Origin: an uncultured SAR116 cluster alpha proteobacterium
Lineage (GTDB): Bacteria; Pseudomonadota; Alphaproteobacteria; Puniceispirillales; Marisalimonadaceae
Assembly (NCBI GenBank): GCA_902550555.1
Contig: CACCZR010000004.1
Span: 1 to 64,000 of the forward strand
Reading direction: 5' to 3'
Length of the DNA stretch: 64,000 bases
In this document: piece after piece, positions 18,968-26,900 of the stretch
Layout: each line of letters starts with the position of its first letter
Position numbering within the stretch: position 1 is the stretch's first letter
The notes under the pieces: generated by a model
The model's input: the letters and a program-made list of their open reading frames with translations, nothing else
What the model was told of the DNA's origin: nothing
Databases searched by the model: none
Position numbers and translations under genes: made by a program

Positions 18968-20160
18968 CTACTTGTTTTACTTCTATTTGCTAATTCTATT
19001 AAACTTCTCAAACTTGTTACAAGTGGTTGATAATCCTTAACCAACTGTTCCGATAAAGATCCCAAATGTGCTCCCATTACTTCAATGGCTTTTTCCAACT
19101 CATTAGTCATTTCATTATCTAATTTTTGTAGTTTTCCTGAAACATCTGCAATATCTTTTGATAGTGTATTAGTTAATTGTTTTAGACTTGTTTGTAATGT
19201 AGGAATAGCATTTTCAGCGTCTTCCCGAAGTTTAGATAATACGTCTAGTGTTTTTTCGGTCTGCTTCCTTTCTTTATTAATTGTTTGAATAACATTACCA
19301 ACAGGAGTTAACATTTTTGGAATATAATCTAATTTTGCATGAATTGTTTCGACAGTTTTTTCATGTTGAACAATTAAATTATTAGCTAAATCTATTGCTT
19401 TTTTTGTCTGATCTAATTCAGTTAAGTATGTTGATTGCCATTCTAAAAGTTTTTCAAGTCCTGAGTTGAATTTTTTAAAATTTTCGCCAAATTGTTCTTC
19501 TATTTTTGAATTAAAATCTTTAATGACACTTTCAATAGCTTTAATAAGTTGTTCAACAGTACTTTCACCAAGTGATGATGTGAATTCTGTTAATTTAATT
19601 TCCATATCTCTAATGCCTTGTTCAATTTTTAAAAGGTTTTCATTTTGGTTTTTAAATTGAGCATAAAAATCTTCTTCAGAAATAGTATCTTCTTGAACTA
19701 TTTCTGGTTGAACAAAACTAATGAGTTTAACAATAGCACTTCCAACCATGCCTACTATACTTGTAGAAAAAGCTAATTTTAATCCATCAAGTAAAATTGG
19801 TAAGCTTAAATCAATATTTCCTGGATCAAATTCACCAAGACCTTTGAAAATGCCAAGGAATGTTCCTACCAAGCCTAAAGCTGGTAATAATGATGGAAGA
19901 TAAGTTGTAAAATTGAGTACTTTTTTATTTTGAGTTATAAATGGCAACCATACTCCAAAAAATGTAAGAAAATACAAAAAAATTAAATAAAAACCAACAA
20001 ATTTATCTTCTTCACCAGAGACAATTAATTGGCCAATATAATCCACATTAATTAATTCATTTCTAAAATCATTCCAAAATATAAACGGTAAAAAAAATAG
20101 AAATGGTACTAGAGTAAACTCTATAATTTTATTAATTAATTGTAACAATTTGCTGAACAT
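18964..20160 (-). CDS. zorA: ZorA-like MotA/ExbB-family motor protein with long tail
   Basis: 398 residues. Four membrane helices lie at about 12-30, 54-75, 88-108 and 126-149. The third and fourth (PSLLPALGLVGTFLGIF and LAFSTSIVGMVGSAIV) carry the MotA/TolQ/ExbB channel signature. Residues about 150-398 are an almost unbroken charged helical tail, as in ZorA, whose cytoplasmic tail is proposed to pass the phage-infection signal to effectors. It is the first gene of the leftward trio. Start at 20160 leaves 71 bp to the divergent gene. ExbB or TolQ would lack this tail and usually sit beside tonB or tolR. Confidence 0.8.
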   Translation of the reverse strand: MFSKLLQLINKIIEFTLVPFLFFLPFIFWNDFRNELINVDYIGQLIVSGEEDKFVGFYLIFLYFLTFFGVWLPFITQNKKVLNFTTYLPSLLPALGLVGTFLGIFKGLGEFDPGNIDLSLPILLDGLKLAFSTSIVGMVGSAIVKLISFVQPEIVQEDTISEEDFYAQFKNQNENLLKIEQGIRDMEIKLTEFTSSLGESTVEQLIKAIESVIKDFNSKIEEQFGENFKKFNSGLEKLLEWQSTYLTELDQTKKAIDLANNLIVQHEKTVETIHAKLDYIPKMLTPVGNVIQTINKERKQTEKTLDVLSKLREDAENAIPTLQTSLKQLTNTLSKDIADVSGKLQKLDNEMTNELEKAIEVMGAHLGSLSEQLVKDYQPLVTSLRSLIELANRSKTSR

Positions 20161-20170
20161 TTTTATCTAT

Positions 20171-20184
20171 TTTTTGTACAAAAA
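20171..20184. promoter_or_regulatory. Perfect palindrome between divergent genes
   Basis: TTTTTGTACAAAAA reads the same on both strands. It lies in the 71 bp gap between the zorA-like gene and the divergent 336-residue gene, 11 bp from the first and 47 bp from the second start. It is a candidate operator for joint control. It could also be a chance palindrome in AT-rich DNA. Confidence 0.35.
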
Positions 20185-20231
20185 TTCACCAATATGATAC
20201 ACTTAATGAAAATTTTTGAAAAGATATTTAA

Positions 20232-21242
20232 ATGCAAGATCCTTTTGGTGGAATTAAAGGTAGAGAAATTGAGTCATTGTCAGGTTTTGCAATTGACAAA
20301 GAAGAAGTTCTTCGCGAACTTCAATATTCAATAGATTTACTTGATGAAAAAAAAATTGTTAAAAAAACATTTTTAGAAAAATTAAGACAAAAAAATCTTG
20401 GAATAAAAGAAGCTGACGAAAGAGCTTTATTCTGGAATCTAATGAAGGGTACTGATGATGAGTATGCACAGGTAAATTTAAGGTGGTCTAATAAAAATAT
20501 AAGATCAATTTATGGTGTGCCTTTTAAATCTATTAAAGTTGCTTTAAATGGTTTAAAAGCATTTTATAATCAAATTAATGTAAAAAAACCAAATATAGAT
20601 CATCCAGATGTATTAGAATTTTATAACTTAAGTCAACAAAATTATCCTGATTTACCAAAACTTACTCCAAATAATGAAAACGAAATTACAGATGATTTTT
20701 TAGAATTAGATCCTTTTGCAGGAGTAAGAGGTGTAGACATTTACAAAAAATTTAATGATTTAAAAAAAGATAAGGATAAGACATTACTAGAGTTAGATTA
20801 TTCCATTGAATTTTTAGATCAATTAGAACTACCAAAAGGAAGAAGAGAAAAAAAATTCATTAAAAAGCATCCTAAATTTCTAACTTTCACATTTAAAACA
20901 TCAGAACATTATTTAAATGTCCATTTTTGGTGGATAGGTACAATTGTTAGAACTATAAAAAATGTTGAGTTAGGAAGAGCAAGATTGGCTCTAGCCTCGC
21001 TTAAAAAATTTGTACAAGATATTGACGTTGAATTTCCAGACTTAGAAAATGAAGATATTAATGAAATTTATATGATCACAAAAAAGAAACATAGACCTGG
21101 ACAGCTAAAAAATTCAAAAGATGAAATTAAACCAGAGTCTGAAGGTGGGATGAGTTATTGGTCAACAGTAACTCATAGATGGGTATTACCAAAATTAGAT
21201 AAACATACTAAAAAATATATCCCCCCCAAAAAAAATTTATAA
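20232..21242 (+). CDS. Unknown protein of two internal repeats, divergent from Zorya-like operon
   Basis: 336 residues, not recognised. It is made of two related halves: DPFGGIKGREI (3-13) recurs as DPFAGVRGVDI (159-169). ELQYSIDLLDEKK recurs as ELDYSIEFLDQLE, VNLRWSNKNIRSI as VHFWWIGTIVRTI, and ALNGLKAFYNQINVKKPN as ALASLKKFVQDIDVEFPD. A basic tail of about 35 residues follows. There is no signal peptide or membrane segment. It is acidic and basic in patches, probably cytoplasmic. It shares a short divergent promoter region with the zorA-like gene, so joint regulation is plausible; a role in the same system is inference. Downstream is decayed island DNA. Confidence 0.75.
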   Translation: MQDPFGGIKGREIESLSGFAIDKEEVLRELQYSIDLLDEKKIVKKTFLEKLRQKNLGIKEADERALFWNLMKGTDDEYAQVNLRWSNKNIRSIYGVPFKSIKVALNGLKAFYNQINVKKPNIDHPDVLEFYNLSQQNYPDLPKLTPNNENEITDDFLELDPFAGVRGVDIYKKFNDLKKDKDKTLLELDYSIEFLDQLELPKGRREKKFIKKHPKFLTFTFKTSEHYLNVHFWWIGTIVRTIKNVELGRARLALASLKKFVQDIDVEFPDLENEDINEIYMITKKKHRPGQLKNSKDEIKPESEGGMSYWSTVTHRWVLPKLDKHTKKYIPPKKNL

Positions 21243-21269
21243 AATATAATTAATTAATAAAATAAGTTT

Positions 21270-21413
21270 TATTATTTATTCGTATGTTAAAAGAATAACT
21301 GATTTATGATAAATAAAGAGATGTCTAGTAGTTTTTTTAATAAAATTAAAGTATAAAGGTGGAGCTTTATAAAAACAGTCAAAAATGAATCTGAAAAAGT
21401 AAAAAAAAACAAT
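21270..21413 (+). repeat. Decayed copy of the DNA upstream of tRNA-Arg
   Basis: This stretch aligns with 30250-30404. Shared blocks include TTATTCG, AGAATAA-TGATTT-TGATA-ATAAAGAGATGT and AACAATGCGCTCG. It matches the tail of the small gene at 30164-30280 and the spacer before the tRNA, with many substitutions and gaps. It is the left part of a relic whose tRNA portion follows directly. Confidence 0.7.
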
Positions 21414-21453
21414 GCGCTCGAAGCTCAGCTGGATAAAGCACTAGACTACGAAT
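21414..21453 (+). pseudogene. Relic 5' half of tRNA-Arg
   Basis: The 40 bases match 30405-30444 of the intact tRNA-Arg(ACG) with two differences: one at the first base after the acceptor strand, one breaking the D stem. Similarity stops just after the anticodon loop begins its 3' side. The 3' half is absent, so no functional tRNA can form. The break lies inside the 49 bp segment used as attachment core at the intact gene, as expected for a displaced attachment-site half. Confidence 0.85.
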
Positions 21454-21558
21454 GAAAGTTACTGTCATTTAGCTTGGTTATCCTTAAATAAAATATTCCC
21501 TCAAATACAAGCAAAAATAGGCTTTACAGACCATTATAATATAAGGTTAAATCAATAA
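21454..21558 (+). pseudogene. Short coding-like remnant, unknown
   Basis: A frame without an ATG reads through CHLAWLSLNKIF and QAKIGFTDHYNIRLNQ to a stop at about 21556-21558. The amino-acid mix looks protein-like rather than random AT-rich frame, and it begins exactly where the tRNA relic ends, so it may be the tail of a gene from an element once inserted there. I do not recognise the family. At 35 codons it may be chance. Confidence 0.3.
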
Positions 21559-21771
21559 ATTTATGGTTGTCAATAGAACGCTTTTTTTGATGTAAAAGTG
21601 TTGCTACAAGTTGAGAAATAAGAGGGCAGTTAAAGTTATGATCTGCTCGATCACATTGATTGGTATTGTTAAAGTTAGATAATTCAACTAATTTATATAT
21701 AATCTAACAGCCTATAGTGTTATGATTTAATTAAAAATTTTATTAAAATTAACTAAAGACAAGGCTATCTA
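21559..21771. other. Non-coding island DNA with possible third relic of the tRNA leader
   Basis: No gene is seen. Bases 21590-21611 (TTTGATGTAAAAGTGTTGCTAC) split into blocks that resemble 30324-30345 upstream of the intact tRNA, allowing a 2 bp gap. The match is short and may be chance. The rest is AT-rich without clear hairpins. Confidence 0.3.
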
Positions 21772-23571
21772 TTAAACTTTTTCAATCCAAAATTGATACA
21801 TATATGCAAAACTATTTTTGAATTTATTTTCAAATTCATCCCACTTAGTAAGATCGTATATAAAATCACTTGACTGATAATGATCTATAAATTTGTCAAC
21901 AACATTTGCAACATTTTCAAATCCACAAAATTTTAAACCTAGTTTGCTTAACATTTTATCAATTTTACTAATTGTAAATTGATGTTCCATTTCATGACAA
22001 ATTAAATCTTTAAATTCACTAGTTTTGTAAAAGTCGGACCAACATATAAAATTATTTAATTTAGAATAATCATCAATAATTTTATCTCTAAAAATTCTCA
22101 AATTTTCAATATTATTTAATAGATAATTTTTCTTAGCTTGTTCTTGAAAGTTACTAATACTTGATCTTCCTATTTTACTATAAAGTGAAATCTTCATTAA
22201 TCCATTTTTATTAAGAGAATTATATAATTTTTCGAGCCCCTTAATTGGCTCTTTCATATGATGCAACACTCCATTGCATAAAATCATATCAAAATTTTTG
22301 TTTAGTTTATCAATATTTAAAATGTCACAATGAAATAATTCTGCATTATTGATTTGATACTCATTACATTTTCTTAAAGCATAAGCTATACTAGATTTAC
22401 TTATATCAATTGCAGTTATATGTACATTTGAGAACATACTGCCTCTATCTACAATTTCCTTTCCAGTCCCACAACCAGCAATCAAAATATTATGAATTTT
22501 TGACTTATCAAATATTTTATTATTATAATCTAAATTAAATGACTTAATAAAATTTACTATATCAGTCTTTTGTAAATAAGTGTCAGAGTAAATCCATTGT
22601 GGATAAGGAAATTTCTCATACTGTTCCTTTACCTTTATAGTTGTTTGATTATTAAAACTTGAAATTGTTTTTATGCTATTCCTTAATCTTTTTTCATTAA
22701 GGTTATTTGTTACTGTAATCTTTTTTAATTTTTCAGTAATGTTATTAAAATTTATTGAATTGTAAAAAATAAAATCTACTAGTTTTGAGTACATGCCTAA
22801 ACAAACATATTCTAAGTCATTTATTTCACAATCTAATTTCAGATTATCAACAAGGTTACCTTTTAATTTTTGAATTTGTTTTTTTTCTTCTAACGTCTCA
22901 CTCCAAATATATTCATTTAAGTATGAATTTATTGCCAAATTAGTTGAAAGTTGTAATATTCCAACTTTGTTTTTAATTTTTTGTCTGTTAAATAATATTG
23001 ATTTCCTTAAAATTTTTAAAAATTTTTCAAAATGAATGTTACACACAACACACTCATCAATACATAAATTTAATAAATTTAAATTAGCTAGTTTATCCAA
23101 ATCATTAGCATTAATTTTGGAATTATCATTTACTAATTTAGATTTAATCTTTCTAAATAACTCGGTCTTTAGCAAATATTCAGCAGTCTTAATAACTAAA
23201 TTAGTTAAATTATGATTACCTAAATATTTTTTATTACTGAGCAATAATTCAAATCCCTCGGAGATATCAAAATACTTATGAAAATTTGAAAAATATTTAT
23301 CTATATCAATTTCAATTAAAAGAGAATAAAGATTTTCAAATTTAATCTCATTAAATTTATCTAATTCAGCTGCAAGCTTAAAATAATAAAATGCACTTGG
23401 AATATCATTTAATTCTTTAAATACATTACCGATAAATGATATTGTTTCAACTTCACTTGAATTATTTTTTAATATTTTCAACGCCTCTTGCAAGGCTCCA
23501 TGAAAATCTTTTTTTTGATAAAGCGCATTCATTAACATTTTGTTAATTTTATTATTATCAATATGATTCAT
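21772..23571 (-). CDS. TPR protein with C-terminal SAM-dependent methyltransferase
   Basis: 599 residues. The N-terminal 15-80 region shows TPR-like helices (ALQEALKIL, FIGNVFKEL, AFYYFKLAAELD). A middle helical part of no clear family follows, with a run of cysteines near 170-180. Residues about 330-500 form a class I methyltransferase: motif I ILIAGCGTGKE, ITAIDISKSSI, and motif IV region FDMILCNGVLHHMKEP. Such TPR-methyltransferase fusions are common in SAR11-type genomes, but their substrates are unknown. It stands alone within the island, between two relics, at low GC like its neighbours. It is not a recognisable DNA methylase: there is no NPPY or PC motif. Confidence 0.8.
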   Translation of the reverse strand: MNHIDNNKINKMLMNALYQKKDFHGALQEALKILKNNSSEVETISFIGNVFKELNDIPSAFYYFKLAAELDKFNEIKFENLYSLLIEIDIDKYFSNFHKYFDISEGFELLLSNKKYLGNHNLTNLVIKTAEYLLKTELFRKIKSKLVNDNSKINANDLDKLANLNLLNLCIDECVVCNIHFEKFLKILRKSILFNRQKIKNKVGILQLSTNLAINSYLNEYIWSETLEEKKQIQKLKGNLVDNLKLDCEINDLEYVCLGMYSKLVDFIFYNSINFNNITEKLKKITVTNNLNEKRLRNSIKTISSFNNQTTIKVKEQYEKFPYPQWIYSDTYLQKTDIVNFIKSFNLDYNNKIFDKSKIHNILIAGCGTGKEIVDRGSMFSNVHITAIDISKSSIAYALRKCNEYQINNAELFHCDILNIDKLNKNFDMILCNGVLHHMKEPIKGLEKLYNSLNKNGLMKISLYSKIGRSSISNFQEQAKKNYLLNNIENLRIFRDKIIDDYSKLNNFICWSDFYKTSEFKDLICHEMEHQFTISKIDKMLSKLGLKFCGFENVANVVDKFIDHYQSSDFIYDLTKWDEFENKFKNSFAYMYQFWIEKV

Positions 23572-23932
23572 ATATTTTTTTTTAATTTATAATTTAGATA
23601 TTAGTTTTTTCATAATTATGCTTTTCACATTGCTAAAAATTGGTATTTATAAGAATTACTTCAAAAGAAATATTCATCCTGCACCAATCAATAGTTTTTT
23701 TAGAATGCTGCATTGTAGTGAAGTAGCAAATATTGTACCAGAATTGATTTAAGAACTGCTTAATCCTCTTTTTTTTGGAGAGTTCAAAATTATCCTATTA
23801 ATATTGTCAAAATTCGCTGAAATGCATTGATGAAGTTAAGGTAGGTGCATTTTAGTAGTTTTGTTTGATTGAATCTAATTATCCAGTTTTTGATCTTAAA
23901 ACCATTTATACCCAATTTTATTTAATGATTTG
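23572..23932. other. 361 bp without an intact gene
   Basis: It holds a relic of a WYL regulator gene (listed separately) and AT-rich flanks. A frame ahead of that relic reads HCSEVANIVPELI before its stop, but it does not match the intact WYL protein clearly. No promoter, hairpin or attachment site is evident. Confidence 0.6.
23741..23790 (+). pseudogene. Relic of the 3' part of a WYL regulator gene
   Basis: These 50 bases match 30041-30090 of the intact WYL gene at 47 positions. In frame they read ELI-stop-ELLNPLFFGEFKI, while the intact gene reads ELIYELLNPLYFGEFKI, so a Tyr codon became TAA. Outside the 50 bp the similarity is lost. It shows that a second copy of this regulator gene once lay here. 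Confidence 0.85.
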
Positions 23933-26900
23933 CTAATCAATATCCAACTTTGGAAGCGATTTGATGATCTTAATTGTTTCTAAAGAGACAGTTATTACTC
24001 GTTGGAACAGTTCTAAAGGATAAGCGGGGTTGTTCATTGTCTCATTTGCATAATCGTTTGCATCATTTATAATGCCACTTGATTTATCAGTCCTAACGCA
24101 CTGCCTATCCATCACCCACTCAAGCGCAGATCTTCCACATAACTTATATTCGTAAGCATCAAGAGGTATTCCCTCAATTGTTATGTTTTTATTATATTTA
24201 ACAATTTTTTTATTTTCTTTTTTTTCAAACCTCATTTTTTCAACTCGGTAAAAACTTTTAAAATCAATATTTGAAATTAGTTCGAGGCTACCTTCTCGAA
24301 AATTAACAGGATATGGTTTAACTTCTTCAAAATTGAGGTGCAAGTATATCAATTTTTCTCCTGCCTCTCGAAACTCATTAAACATTTCAAAACTTTTAAC
24401 AAGAGGTATTCTTGGCATCTCTTTAGTCAAGTTATTTGCGTATCTTGATCTATAATCATCAGAATGAAGTAAACCATATATATACTGGAGAAAATTTAAC
24501 TTTTTGATTGTAGTAGTTTTATAAGTTTCATTGATGTTAAATAATAATTTATCGTTAATAACACTCTCAGTTAAGTTTAATGAATCTTTATTTGAAAAAA
24601 GGTCATTTTCATTAACTTTTTGTGTGATCATAGTAGGAAAACATTGTGCACCCGCTTCCAAAAAATTTAAATCTACTACATGTTTCGAAACAAAAGGGGA
24701 AAGAGCATTTTTTGCCCCAATTCCATTGACACAAATTACAAGATTATTTGATAATTTATCTGAAAAAATTCTATTCATCTGATATTGCATTGCATTCATT
24801 TGCTTAGAGAAATAAAAATGTTGAAAACAAAAAGGTCTATACAATGCTTTTACTATACAATGACTTTCAAATTTATATTTTTTATAACGTTTTAGGTCTT
24901 GAAATGCATTTCTATTCCAAGACATTAATTTTGGATCAACTTTAACAAATTTTTCTGGAAGCAATGTGCTATTGCTTTCTCTATAATTATCAACTTCTTG
25001 ATTATAATATTCAATTGCTGATTTAATGTTAATACCAACTTTCTTCTTTGAAAAGTTATAACACCAAGCATCACGACCCGAAGCAACACCAAGCGAGTAC
25101 AAATTAAATATGCAGTTTTCTTGTTCTTTGGATTTACTACCTAGTGGTAAATAGTTTTTAAATGATTTATCTCCTTGATTAATCCAATCATTTTGATCAT
25201 CTGGTTTTATTAGTTTAAAATCACCTTCGTTTTCAATACCTTTTATAGATTTATAATTTCTAATCTTTGATAATTTTTCATCCTTTTTAAGATAATCACC
25301 TATATCAGCATAAAAGATTTGCCCATCTTTACTCTGATTTTTTTGCTTAACAAGAATAATAATTGTTACACCAACCCTCACATTAAAGATATTTCCACCT
25401 TCTTTACGTGCCATTTCACCAGACACTCTACTATTCCCACGTAAATTAAATACATAAATTTTTCCGAATTCTTTAGATAAACACTTTCTAAATCCGTCAG
25501 TAGCATTACCATCAATCCAACCTGAATTTGTAATAAAACCTATAACACCTTCTTGATCAACTCTATCTGCAGCCCATCTAAATGCTCTGATATAACTATC
25601 ATAAAGATCTTGTCTGTTAGTAGCACTCGATTCATTTACATAAGAATCTTCTATTCTTTTGTCTAAATTTTGATATTTTAAGTTTGCGGCATTGTCATTT
25701 GCTGTAGTCTGACCCGCAGAGTAAGGGGGGTTTCCAATTATAACTGTAATATCTCTTTTCTTCTGATTTGTTCTCCTTTCTGAATTGTCAGGAAGAAGAT
25801 CAGCAATCATATCTCTATCTTGTTCATAAAGTTGGAAAGTGTCCGTTAGAACCATTCCGTCAAATGATTGGTACTGGTTTTCCTTTACCAAATCGTCATA
25901 AACTGCTTCGATGTTGATGCAGGCAATATAGTAGGCGAGTAAAATAATCTCATTTGCGTGTATTTCTGATTTGAATTTCTTCCGAATTTGATCCTTCGAC
26001 AAAATGCCAGATTGCAATAGGCGGGAAATGAAAGTTCCCGTTCCCGAAAATGGGTCAAGAATATGAACACCTTCATTGCCGAGAGAGGAACCAAATTCTT
26101 CCTGCATTACATCTTCGACCGAATGGATAATAAAGTCGACCACCTCAATAGGTGTATAAACAATACCTAATTTCTGAGTCATTAACGGAAATGCATTTCT
26201 AAAAAAACGATCATAAAGTTCAAGAATAAGTGTTTGCCGTCCTCTTGAAGTTATAATGTCAGCGGAACGTCGCTTAACACTATCATAGAACTTTTCAAGA
26301 GTCCGAGTTTCAGTATCGATTTTATGGTCATAGATCTGTGAAAGGACTGTTTCCATTGCTTTTGAAACTGCATTTTCAGTAGTAAAACGGTTACCTTGAA
26401 ACAAAGTATCGAATACAGGACGAGTAATTATATGTTGAGCAAGCATCTCCACAGCGTCTGTTTCAGAAATATCAGGGTTAAGATCATCCCTAATCTCATC
26501 AACAAACTGCATAAATGAGGCACGCTCCTTAGTACCTGAATTAAGAACAACAGAGTTAATTCGGGTAATATGTTGTTGAGCAATCTTGGCAATATCACTT
26601 GCCCAGTTTTCCCAGTAATCGCGTGTTCCACACTTATCAACAATTTTTGCTTTAATTGCCTGCGAAAGATCTGTCAGAGTAAAAGATAACTGCTTTGGTT
26701 CTTTGTCATCTTCATCTTCGGTCTCGTCTTCACCGCCTAGATTTGTATCTGTTTCGTCCTCGCTGTCTTCTTTCTTTTTAGCCTTTGGCTTAATATCTTC
26801 AACTACTGCTGTTGTTGCCTCGAGTTCAGAAGTAGATGTGCCATCAATTATCTCAATACGATCTGAAACATCTTCACCCAAACCAATGCGATTGATAGTG

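Noticed and set aside
18224-20160. Flagellar MotAB or TolQR/ExbBD reading of the pair
   Set aside because: No flagellar, tol or ton genes are near, and the 250-residue helical tail plus OmpA domain fit ZorA/ZorB better.
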